This document shows, one piece after another, positions 1 through 5,247 of a stretch of DNA of 9,916 bases; the first letter of the stretch is position 1; each line of letters starts with the position of its first letter. The notes beneath the pieces were generated by a model. It saw only the letters and a list, made by a program, of their open reading frames with translations. It was not told the origin of the DNA and ran no database searches. The stretch is from contig JACOVJ010000070.1 in NCBI GenBank assembly GCA_016177385.1, positions 1-9,916 on the forward strand, written 5' to 3'. A program made the position numbers and the translations under genes. The DNA comes from Candidatus Niyogiibacteriota bacterium (lineage in GTDB: Bacteria; Patescibacteriota; Minisyncoccia; HO2-45-28).

Positions 1-260
1 ATTTGCCGCGCGAACTCCAAGTGGATATTTCAAAATTCGTTCAGGCCGGAGACCGCTTTTTGGTTTCCGACCTGTCGGTGCCGGCGGGCGTCACGGTGAT
101 CGCCGAGCCCTCGGACATCATTGCGCTGACGGAAGCGCCGAAAGCGGAAGAGGAGGTCGTGGCTGAAGCGGCCCCGAGCATCGCCGACATCGAAGTGGTC
201 GGCGAAAAAGGCAAGAAAGAAGAGGAGGCCGCAAAAGCCGAAACCCCGAAAGCCGAATAA
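1..260 (+). CDS. rplY: 50S ribosomal protein L25/general stress protein Ctc, C-terminal part (5' end outside window)
   Basis: Partial gene: the frame is open from the first base and ends with TAA at 258-260, so the 5S-rRNA-binding N-terminal beta-barrel is upstream of the window. The visible part begins PRELQVDISKF and continues VSDLSVPAGVTVIAEPSDIIA. This matches the C-terminal domain of the long L25/Ctc family, which typically reads as an 'LP..i.vDvs.l..Gd.i.vsDl..p.gv.v..dp...ia.v' pattern. It is followed by an acidic, Ala/Glu/Lys-rich tail (about residues 45-85 of the visible part), usual for this family. L25 binds 5S rRNA in the central protuberance of the large subunit. A strong hairpin starts six bases after the stop. 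The TTG at position 3 is an internal codon, not the start. The family call is by pattern recognition from the C-terminal domain only. Confidence 0.85.
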   Translation, partial: LPRELQVDISKFVQAGDRFLVSDLSVPAGVTVIAEPSDIIALTEAPKAEEEVVAEAAPSIADIEVVGEKGKKEEEAAKAETPKAE

Positions 261-265
261 TGGTA

Positions 266-303
266 TACCCGCCAAAATTTGCGAAGCAAAATTTAGGCGG
301 GTA
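266..303. repeat. Strong hairpin with GCGAAGC apex downstream of the L25 gene
   Basis: The outer arms TACCCGCC (266-273) and GGCGGGTA (296-303) are perfect 8-bp complements. The inner arms are A/T-rich (AAATTTGC and GCAAAATTT) and pair with one extra A. The apex 281-287 is GCGAAGC, known as an exceptionally stable DNA mini-hairpin. No T-run follows on either strand (the + strand continues AACTGATTC), so this is not a standard intrinsic terminator. It could be a 3'-end stabiliser for the L25 mRNA, a Rho- or factor-dependent stop, or a copy of a dispersed palindromic repeat. It ends 12 bases before the next start codon. Confidence 0.7.
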
Positions 304-315
304 AACTGATTCTAT

Positions 316-1638
316 ATGCGATATGTCCTGCGCACTGTTGCAGGAGTGTTGGTTTTTATAGCGGGAGCCGGCCTTTCCGGTTCTTTTGCGATGGCGCAAA
401 CCGTGGATCCGGCATTGGTCGGCGAGCGCAAGGCCGCGCTCGAACGGGAGCTTGCCCAATATGAAGCCCAGATCGAAGAAAACCGCAAACAGATCGAAGC
501 AAAGCGCACCGAAGCGGCGAGCTTCGAACGCGATGTCGCGATCCTGAATGCCGAGATCAAAAAAGCCCAGCTCGCCATCAAGGCGCGCACGATCGCCATT
601 GAGCAGTTGTCCGACACGATCGGGGAGAAGTCCGATTATGTCGAAGGATTACTGGTGAAGATCGACCGGGAAAAGGAATCGTTGGCGGAGCTCATGCGCC
701 GCGTGGAGGAACTGGACCGTGTATCGTTCCTTGAGGCGCTTTTTGCGCGCGAATCCATCGCAGGATTTTTTGTGGAGCTCGATCACTATGATACGGTGCA
801 GGCGGCCGTGCACACGTCATTTACGGAGATCCGTAAAACCAAGGAAGTGACGGAGGGGGAGATCGATACGCTTGAGACGCGCAAATCCGAAGAGGTCGAA
901 TTGCGTGCGCTCCAGCAGTTGGAAAAAAGACGCATCGAAGAAAAACAAACGGAAAAAAATAAATTGCTGGCGTTGACGAAAGGCGTCGAGGCGGAATATC
1001 AAAAATTGCTGAAAGCGCGCGAAAAAGACGCCGCGCTCATCCGGAGTCAGCTCTTTTTGCTGCGTGGCTCGCCGGACATCCCTTTTGAAAAGGCCGTGGA
1101 GTATGCCAACATCGCGTTTCAAGCGACGAATGTGCGTCCCGCATTTTTGCTGGGCGTGATCGCAGAAGAATCGAATCTCGGCGCCAATGTCGGAACCGGC
1201 AATTGGAATACGGACATGGCGCATTCCCGATGCGCGTCTCAGCGTAAGGCGTTTGAAGAGATCACGGCGGAATTGGGGCTTGACCCGAATTTGATGCCGG
1301 TCTCGAAAAAAGCGTGGTATGGCTATTGCGGGGGCGCGATGGGGCCCGCGCAATTCATGCCGACTACGTGGAATTTATACAAAAATCTGGTCGCAAAGCA
1401 TACCGGCCACAATCCGCCGAATCCCTGGGACCCGCTCGACGCATTCGTGGCTTCGGCGCTGCTGCTCAAAGATAACGGCGCCGCCGAAGGAACCTACGCG
1501 GCCGAACGCCGCGCGGCGCTCCGGTATTTGGCGGGCGCCAACTGGCAAAAGCGCTCGTATGCATTTTACGGCGACGACGTGATGGCGCTCGCCTCGAAAT
1601 ATCAGGACCAGATGAACATTATTTTGGTGCAGCGGTAA
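316..1638 (+). CDS. Secreted coiled-coil lytic transglycosylase-like peptidoglycan hydrolase
   Basis: A 440-residue exported protein. Residues 1-27 look like a signal peptide: R2/R6, a hydrophobic core VAGVLVFIAGAGL, and an AMA|QT signal peptidase I site. Residues about 35-135 and 170-245 are Glu/Lys/Arg/Ala/Leu-rich heptad-like segments, a long coiled coil like those of PcsB/EnvC-type hydrolases. The C-terminal half is a lytic transglycosylase fold: FLLGVIAEESNLG (277-289, probable catalytic Glu284 or Glu285 followed by Ser), YCGGAMGPAQFMPTTW (337-352, the classic G-x-M-G-x-x-Q-F-M-P signature) and NPWDPLDAFVASALLL (369-384). It would cleave MurNAc-GlcNAc bonds outside the membrane, with the coiled coil probably recruiting or restraining the enzyme. 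ATG at 316 is chosen because it gives a complete signal peptide. No clear Shine-Dalgarno is visible. A shared terminator follows at 1648-1672. Whether it cuts septal or side-wall glycan cannot be told. Confidence 0.85.
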   Translation: MRYVLRTVAGVLVFIAGAGLSGSFAMAQTVDPALVGERKAALERELAQYEAQIEENRKQIEAKRTEAASFERDVAILNAEIKKAQLAIKARTIAIEQLSDTIGEKSDYVEGLLVKIDREKESLAELMRRVEELDRVSFLEALFARESIAGFFVELDHYDTVQAAVHTSFTEIRKTKEVTEGEIDTLETRKSEEVELRALQQLEKRRIEEKQTEKNKLLALTKGVEAEYQKLLKAREKDAALIRSQLFLLRGSPDIPFEKAVEYANIAFQATNVRPAFLLGVIAEESNLGANVGTGNWNTDMAHSRCASQRKAFEEITAELGLDPNLMPVSKKAWYGYCGGAMGPAQFMPTTWNLYKNLVAKHTGHNPPNPWDPLDAFVASALLLKDNGAAEGTYAAERRAALRYLAGANWQKRSYAFYGDDVMALASKYQDQMNIILVQR

Positions 1639-1647
1639 TTGTTCAAT

Positions 1648-1672
1648 AAAAAAAGCGCACGCATGCGCTTTT
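1648..1672. terminator. Bidirectional intrinsic terminator between convergent genes
   Basis: The arms AAAAGCGCA (1651-1659) and TGCGCTTTT (1664-1672) form a 9-bp stem with a CGCA loop. On the minus strand the A-run 1648-1654 gives a seven-U tail. On the plus strand the U tail is the four T at 1669-1672. It starts ten bases after the transglycosylase stop, and the TAA of the minus-strand gene overlaps its right arm (1671-1673), so one element serves both convergent genes. Confidence 0.8.
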
Positions 1673-2426
1673 AGCTGGCAGAAGAAATTTCGAGAGATTC
1701 GTAATTTTGAATATGCCGAATTCTTTTGGAATGAATATTCCAATCTACAACGATGCCGAGCGCTGTTGCCATCGCATTACAGCGCTCCATTGTTTTGCCG
1801 ATGGTCCAAAATTCGCCGAGCAACGATCGAGACTGGATATGGTGATTGTCTAAAAAACGAAGATGGGCATCAATAAGAGCCAAAAATCCTTCATCGCGTA
1901 GAGCTTTTTCGAACTCATCCCAATTCCTAAGGAAACGGTCTGGGTAAACGGAATCGCGCGTTTTTCGATGCGCGATCTCCGGTTCGTACCATCCGCGCCA
2001 AAGCGCTTCTAAATTGATGAAATAACTGACGCCTCGGCAATAAAGATCATAATCATTTCGCAGCCAATCAATCGGATAGATCGTGCCCTGACCAGCACGC
2101 AGCAACCGAAAAAAACCTCGACGGGTGCGTGGAGAATAAGAGTCGCGGTCAAGAAGTTGGCGGAATGAGACGGCGGCATCTTTGTGGTGAAGATAAAGAC
2201 TCGGCGCGTCTTCGAACCGGTCTTCTTCTTTTGGCAGGGGCGTACTAAAGAACGTTACAAGGCCGGCGGCGATACGACGAGCAAACCAGCGATAATAAAT
2301 GGAAGAATGGTTAAGGAGAAAAAGATGCGGCTTTCGTCTGGCACAGAAAACGAAGTAGTAACCATTCGCCCATAGCCACAAAAAAACCGTTCGAACTAGT
2401 GTTCGCATAGGGTGGGTGCCGTGCAT
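1671..2426 (-). CDS. Hypothetical protein, aromatic-rich, family not recognised
   Basis: A 251-residue protein I cannot assign. The N-terminal 60 residues are basic and very aromatic (VFLWLWANGYYFVFC about 13-28; SSIYYRWFARRIAAGLV about 41-57). There may be one short membrane-associated segment near 9-28, without a clean signal peptide. The rest looks like a soluble mixed fold with many Trp, Tyr, Arg and Asp, for example DWLRNDYDLYCRG and IDAHLRFLDNHH. No nucleotide-binding, metal-binding or catalytic motif stands out. ATG at 2426 is preferred over the in-frame ATG at 2408 because GAGAG lies six bases upstream of it. It has its own predicted promoter (2481-2509), about 48 nt of leader, and shares the terminator at 1648-1672. 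It lies downstream of prfA on the same strand with a 104-base gap. It looks less GC-rich than its neighbours and may be an acquired or lineage-specific gene. Confidence 0.75.
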   Translation of the reverse strand: MHGTHPMRTLVRTVFLWLWANGYYFVFCARRKPHLFLLNHSSIYYRWFARRIAAGLVTFFSTPLPKEEDRFEDAPSLYLHHKDAAVSFRQLLDRDSYSPRTRRGFFRLLRAGQGTIYPIDWLRNDYDLYCRGVSYFINLEALWRGWYEPEIAHRKTRDSVYPDRFLRNWDEFEKALRDEGFLALIDAHLRFLDNHHIQSRSLLGEFWTIGKTMERCNAMATALGIVVDWNIHSKRIRHIQNYESLEISSAS

Positions 2427-2480
2427 TGTGCGCTCTCTTTTTGGTTATTGTCAAACAGCTTCAGATTTCTCTGCGGCATT

Positions 2481-2509
2481 AAAATAGCACATGACAGAAA
2501 ACCCGTCAA
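2481..2509 (-). promoter_or_regulatory. Sigma-70-type promoter for the 251-residue hypothetical gene
   Basis: On the minus strand TTGACG (2504-2509) and TATTTT (2481-2486) are separated by exactly 17 bases. The -10 is preceded by TGC, an extended -10. The predicted start is near 2474, giving a leader of roughly 48 nt with a purine-rich GAGAG before ATG 2426. This suggests the gene is not simply read through from prfA. Confidence 0.65.
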
Positions 2510-2530
2510 GTTTTTTTATGCGGTCCCGTT

Positions 2531-3256
2531 TTATGATTTCGCAAATGCTCTTACGATCGGGTCGAGATCGCCCGCCATGATGCGTTCGATCGCGTGCCAC
2601 GATTTTTTGATGCGGTGGTCGGTGACGCGGTCCTGCGTGAAATTATAGGTGCGGATCTTCTCGGAACGGTCCTGCGTCCCGATCTGTTCTCTGCGCGTTT
2701 CGGCAAGGGAGCCCGCGGCTTTTTCCTGCTCGGCCTCGATAAGTTTGGAGCGCAAAATATCGAGCGCGCGCTCGCGGTTCCGCTGCTGGGAGCGCTCGCT
2801 TTGGGAGCGCACCACGAGGCCGGTCGGTTTATGGACGATGCGGACCGCCGTTTCCACTTTATTTACATTTTGTCCGCCCGCGCCTCCGGAACGCGAAAAA
2901 CTGATATCCAGGTCCTGAGGTTTGATCTCCAGGGCATTCGTCGGGTACACCGGCAAGACGGCGACGGATGCGGTCGACGTGTGGATGCGGCCGGATTTCT
3001 CTGTTGCCGGGATCCGCTGGACGCGGTGCACGCCCGCTTCCTGTTTCAAAGCAGGATAGGCCTCGGGGTTGGCGATCTCGATGGTGATATCCTTATAACC
3101 GCTAAGGTCGGAAATGGAAGCGTCGATGATTCCCGCTTTCCACCCTTTGCGTCCCGCGTATTTTATGTACATGGAGGCGAGGTCGCGCGCAAAAAGCGAC
3201 GCCTCGGCGCCGCCGGCGCCCGCGCGGATCTCAATGAAAATGCTCTGAGGAAGCAC
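2531..3256 (-). CDS. prfA: Peptide chain release factor 1, lacking N-terminal domain 1
   Basis: Class I release factor that recognises UAA/UAG and triggers peptidyl-tRNA hydrolysis. Visible hallmarks: FIEIRAGAGGAEASLFA (7-23, start of the PCRF core), GVHRVQRIPATEKSGRIHTS (75-94) with the RF1 codon-reading tripeptide PAT at 83-85 (RF2 would have SPF), and SGGAGGQNVNKVETAVRI (123-140) with the catalytic GGQ at 127-129. The C-terminal TYNFTQDRVTDHRI is also typical. RF1 is normally about 355-360 residues; this one is 241 and starts where the core begins, so about 100 residues forming helical domain 1 are absent. The GTG start at 3254-3256 lies one base after the rpmE stop. No ATG or GTG-led extension that could encode domain 1 is available, because rpmE occupies that space. 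The rpmE-prfA order is common in bacteria and supports this being the organism's RF1. prmC, often next, does not follow. PrfH/ArfB-type rescue factors are an alternative, but the PAT motif and context argue for RF1. Confidence 0.9.
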   Translation of the reverse strand: MLPQSIFIEIRAGAGGAEASLFARDLASMYIKYAGRKGWKAGIIDASISDLSGYKDITIEIANPEAYPALKQEAGVHRVQRIPATEKSGRIHTSTASVAVLPVYPTNALEIKPQDLDISFSRSGGAGGQNVNKVETAVRIVHKPTGLVVRSQSERSQQRNRERALDILRSKLIEAEQEKAAGSLAETRREQIGTQDRSEKIRTYNFTQDRVTDHRIKKSWHAIERIMAGDLDPIVRAFAKS

Positions 3257-3257
3257 G

Positions 3258-3488
3258 TTATTTTTTGCGTTTCGCCGCTGTAGCCGCCGCGCGCGCGCGT
3301 TTGGCTTTGAATTTCTCGACGCGGCCCGCCGCGTCGATGAGTTTTTCCTGTCCGGTGAAAAACGGATGGCAGGCGGCGCAAATTTCTACCTCGATCTTTT
3401 CTTTGGTGGAGCCGATCGTGTAGGTCTTACCGCAGGCGCATTTGATGGAGGCGTTCGGATAGTAAGCCGGGTGGATATCCTTTTGCAT
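3258..3488 (-). CDS. rpmE: 50S ribosomal protein L31, zinc-binding (C+) type
   Basis: A 76-residue large-subunit protein that bridges to the small subunit. It begins MQKDIHPAYYP, contains CACGKTY and then EICAACHPFFTGQEKLIDAAGRVEKF. The CxC and CxxC pairs are the four zinc ligands of the C+ form of L31. The last 15 or so residues are an Ala/Lys/Arg tail. The frame is open 22 codons further upstream, but ATG 3488 is the conserved family start and lies seven bases after a well-formed -10 box. No Shine-Dalgarno is visible, consistent with a leaderless mRNA. The stop is separated from the prfA GTG start by one base, so the two are co-transcribed and probably translationally coupled. Confidence 0.95.
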   Translation of the reverse strand: MQKDIHPAYYPNASIKCACGKTYTIGSTKEKIEVEICAACHPFFTGQEKLIDAAGRVEKFKAKRARAAATAAKRKK

Positions 3489-3494
3489 GCGTGT

Positions 3495-3523
3495 AAGATA
3501 GCATGCGCGGAGGAGGTTGGCAA
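3495..3523 (-). promoter_or_regulatory. Promoter for rpmE-prfA, predicting a leaderless mRNA
   Basis: On the minus strand TTGCCA (3518-3523) and TATCTT (3495-3500) are separated by exactly 17 bases, with TGC before the -10 (extended -10). The A of the rpmE ATG is the seventh base after the -10, where transcription normally starts, so the mRNA would begin at or within a base or two of AUG. Confidence 0.7.
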
Positions 3524-3531
3524 CGAGGGGA

Positions 3532-3560
3532 TTGAATTTTTGGTCAGGACCCACTACAAT
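3532..3560 (+). promoter_or_regulatory. Promoter for the rpsB-tsf operon, predicting a leader of a few bases
   Basis: TTGAAT (3532-3537) and TACAAT (3555-3560) are separated by exactly 17 bases. The rpsB ATG begins ten bases after the -10, so a start at about G3567 leaves roughly three bases of leader and no room for a Shine-Dalgarno. It is back-to-back with the rpmE promoter in an 81-base intergenic region. Confidence 0.75.
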
Positions 3561-3569
3561 AGAACCGCT

Positions 3570-4307
3570 ATGTCTGAAGCATCAATCGTAGAGCCGATGG
3601 CTCCTATTGAGGCGGGCGCACCGGCGGATCCGGAGCTTGAGGCGATGTTTCGCGCCCGGGTTCACATCGGGTATTCGCGCACGCGGTGTCATCCGAAAAT
3701 GAAACCCTATATCTTCGGGTTGCGTAATACCGTGGAGATCTTTGATTTGGAGCGCGTCCGCGATAAGCTCCGCGAGGCCGAAGCGGTCATGAAAACATTG
3801 GGAGAAAAACGGGCGGTCGTGTTGTGGGTTGCCACCAAACCGGCGGTCCGCGCGGCCGTTGAAAAAAACGCGGGCGAGCTCGGGATGCCGTATGTCACGA
3901 CACGCTGGCCCGGAGGGTTGATGACGAATTTTTCCGAGATCCGCAAACGGCTCGATCATTTCGATGATCTGAAGGCCAAGCGGGCGTCCGGAGAGTTGGC
4001 TCGGTATACCAAAAAAGAGCAATTGGTCTTCGCGGATGAACTCGCGCGGCTTGAGCGGAAATTCGGCGGCATTGTATCATTAAAGAAACTTCCGGATGCG
4101 ATCGTTATTGTGGATCCGAAAGAGGAGATCACGGCGACCCGTGAAGCAAAGAACGTTGCGATCACTTCGGTCGGGATTGCGAATGTGGATTGCGATCCGG
4201 AATCCGTACAGCATGTGGTGCCGGCCAACGATAGCGCGGCATCCAGTGTGGGGTATATTGTTGAGCGCCTGGCCGCGGCCTACAAAGCGGGGGCGGGAGT
4301 GGAATAA
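3570..4307 (+). CDS. rpsB: 30S ribosomal protein S2
   Basis: A 245-residue small-subunit protein that binds 16S rRNA near the head-body junction and is needed to recruit S1-type proteins in many bacteria. S2 signatures in order: VHIGYSRTRCHPKMKPYIFGLRN (written in families as 'vHfGh.t.rwnPkMkpYIfg.Rn') near residues 31-53, VTTRWPGGLMTNF near 109-121, FGGIVSLKKLPDAIVIVDP near 163-181, and VGIANVDCDPESVQHVVPANDSAASS. The N-terminus carries about 20 extra acidic/Ala-Pro residues before the conserved core. The frame stays open upstream into the rpmE promoter region, but ATG 3570 is chosen because it sits just behind the promoter and gives the family length. The gene is followed after seven bases by tsf, the classic rpsB-tsf pair. 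Confidence 0.95.
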   Translation: MSEASIVEPMAPIEAGAPADPELEAMFRARVHIGYSRTRCHPKMKPYIFGLRNTVEIFDLERVRDKLREAEAVMKTLGEKRAVVLWVATKPAVRAAVEKNAGELGMPYVTTRWPGGLMTNFSEIRKRLDHFDDLKAKRASGELARYTKKEQLVFADELARLERKFGGIVSLKKLPDAIVIVDPKEEITATREAKNVAITSVGIANVDCDPESVQHVVPANDSAASSVGYIVERLAAAYKAGAGVE

Positions 4308-4314
4308 CAATTCT

Positions 4315-4764
4315 ATGGATAATTTTGATACGATCCGCGAGCTTCGCTCGCGTTGCGGCGCATCGATATCCCATTGCAAAAAAGCGCTGGAAGAAACCGG
4401 AGGCGATATCGAAAAAGCGCTTGCAGTTTTGCGCCGCGAAGGAGCGAGCATTGCCGCAAAAAAGGCGTCGCGCGCGACGCATGCGGGCGTCGTGGACGCG
4501 TATGTGCACGCGGACCGGCGTTTGGCTGCGCTCATAAAAGTGAAATGCGAGACGGATTTTGTGGCGCGCAACGAGGAGTTCCGTGCGTTCGCGCATGATC
4601 TTGCTATGCAGGCGGCGGCCATGGACGCCGTGAACGTCGAGGAATTCTTGGAACAGCCCTTCATCAAAGACCCGAAAAAAACCGTGCATGATTTGGTCAA
4701 AGAGGTCATCGCCAAATTCGGGGAGAACGTGGAGGTTATTTCGGTGACGCGCCTCGAACTTTAA
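4315..4764 (+). CDS. tsf: Elongation factor Ts, short form
   Basis: Guanine-nucleotide exchange factor that recycles EF-Tu-GDP. The UBA-like N-domain is ELRSRCGASISHCKKALEE (9-27) and GGDIEKALAVLRREG (29-43). The core contains VKCETDFVARNEEFRAFAHDLAMQAAA (76-102), in which TDFVAR carries the Asp-Phe pair that wedges into the EF-Tu Mg2+/nucleotide site. It ends FGENVEVISVTRLEL, the family's usual terminal strand. At 149 residues it has a single core subdomain, against about 280 residues with two subdomains in E. coli, and is shorter even than the compact Thermus form. Cys14 and Ser17-His20 replace the common Thr-Gly-Ala-Gly-Met-Met-Asp around the UBA loop. It starts seven bases after the rpsB stop with no obvious Shine-Dalgarno, so coupling to rpsB is likely. 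Confidence 0.95.
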   Translation: MDNFDTIRELRSRCGASISHCKKALEETGGDIEKALAVLRREGASIAAKKASRATHAGVVDAYVHADRRLAALIKVKCETDFVARNEEFRAFAHDLAMQAAAMDAVNVEEFLEQPFIKDPKKTVHDLVKEVIAKFGENVEVISVTRLEL

Positions 4765-4768
4765 TTTT

Positions 4769-5197
4769 GTGCAAGCGCTTTATATCTATTTAGCCATCAT
4801 CGGCACGGGTTCCGTATCGGCCGCGATCGTGGTGGGGCGTTATGTCCCCAGTATTAAATCATTATCGCGCGACGATCAGCGAAAGTGGCTCGACCGGTTG
4901 CCGCCGTTCCTAGAATTCGCAGAGGAGTTCTGGCATAACCACGTGCGGCCGCCCGTCGCTCGGTTTTGGAACCGGCATATCCACCCCATTTTTTTGGGAG
5001 AAGGGGAAAAATGGTCTCGCCGGTCCCGCATCGTCGCGCAGAGGATCGAGCGGCTGTTCCATCGGATGTCGGATTATTTCCGTGGCCGGCGCATCGCCAT
5101 TCAGGGGAATGGGAGCGGCATTGAGGCGCAGGGGAAAAACTCCCAGTTCTGGAATGAGATCCAGCGCTTGAAATCAGAGGACGGAAAAAAGAAGTAG
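4769..5197 (+). CDS. Small membrane-anchored protein of unknown function
   Basis: A 142-residue protein with one N-terminal hydrophobic segment (about residues 3-26, LYIYLAIIGTGSVSAAIVVG) followed by a polar, Arg/Trp/His-rich region (FAEEFWHNHVRPPVARFWNRHIHP about 51-74) and a charged C-terminus ending GKKK. The topology is a single-span protein, most likely with the long part in the cytoplasm given its many Arg and Lys. I recognise no family. The GTG start at 4769 lies four bases after the tsf stop, so it appears to be the third gene of the rpsB-tsf operon. No alternative ATG would keep the membrane segment. A link to ribosomes or to the membrane is only suggested by its position. Confidence 0.7.
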   Translation: MQALYIYLAIIGTGSVSAAIVVGRYVPSIKSLSRDDQRKWLDRLPPFLEFAEEFWHNHVRPPVARFWNRHIHPIFLGEGEKWSRRSRIVAQRIERLFHRMSDYFRGRRIAIQGNGSGIEAQGKNSQFWNEIQRLKSEDGKKK

Positions 5198-5207
5198 GTT
5201 TTTTGGT

Positions 5208-5240
5208 GTTATACCATTTGTCGTATAACCTATGGTATAA
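5208..5240. promoter_or_regulatory. Inverted repeats over the HNH gene promoter, possible operator
   Basis: TTATACCAT (5209-5217) and ATGGTATAA (5232-5240) are a perfect 9-bp inverted repeat with a 14-base spacer, and the right half overlaps the -10. A second pair, GTTATAC (5208-5214) and GTATAAC (5223-5229), uses the same left half-site. The layout resembles an operator that would block RNA polymerase, perhaps through autoregulation, but no regulator is evident in the window. Transcribed from upstream, it could also fold as a weak A/U-rich hairpin. Confidence 0.45.
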
Positions 5241-5241
5241 T
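5233..5241 (+). promoter_or_regulatory. Extended -10 promoter of the HNH gene, predicting a leaderless mRNA
   Basis: TGG followed by a perfect TATAAT (5236-5241). The A of ATG 5248 is the seventh base after the -10, so transcription should begin at the start codon. The -35 region (around 5213-5218) is poor, as is common with extended -10 promoters. Confidence 0.65.
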
Positions 5242-5247
5242 TTTTAA

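Noticed and set aside
817..1353. 178-codon minus-strand frame inside the transglycosylase gene
   Set aside because: It is an Arg/Phe-rich shadow of a GC-rich coiled-coil gene with no promoter or family resemblance.
2426..2454. TTGACA on the minus strand at 2449-2454 as a promoter for the 251-residue gene
   Set aside because: The matching -10 position falls on GCACAA at the start codon; the TTGACG-17-TATTTT pair upstream is much better.
2594..3283. 229-codon plus-strand open frame opposite prfA
   Set aside because: It is the antisense shadow of a clearly conserved RF1 gene, and its translation shows no domain logic.
3366..3569. Upstream extension of rpsB
   Set aside because: It runs antisense through rpmE and across the rpsB promoter; ATG 3570 fits both the promoter and the S2 family length.
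4096..4314. Upstream extension of tsf into rpsB
   Set aside because: It is an out-of-frame read of the conserved S2 C-terminus; ATG 4315 begins the EF-Ts UBA domain.
5181..5206. A-run and T-run around the stop of the small membrane protein as a terminator
   Set aside because: The stem would be only A-T pairs with no GC core, so it is not a convincing intrinsic terminator.
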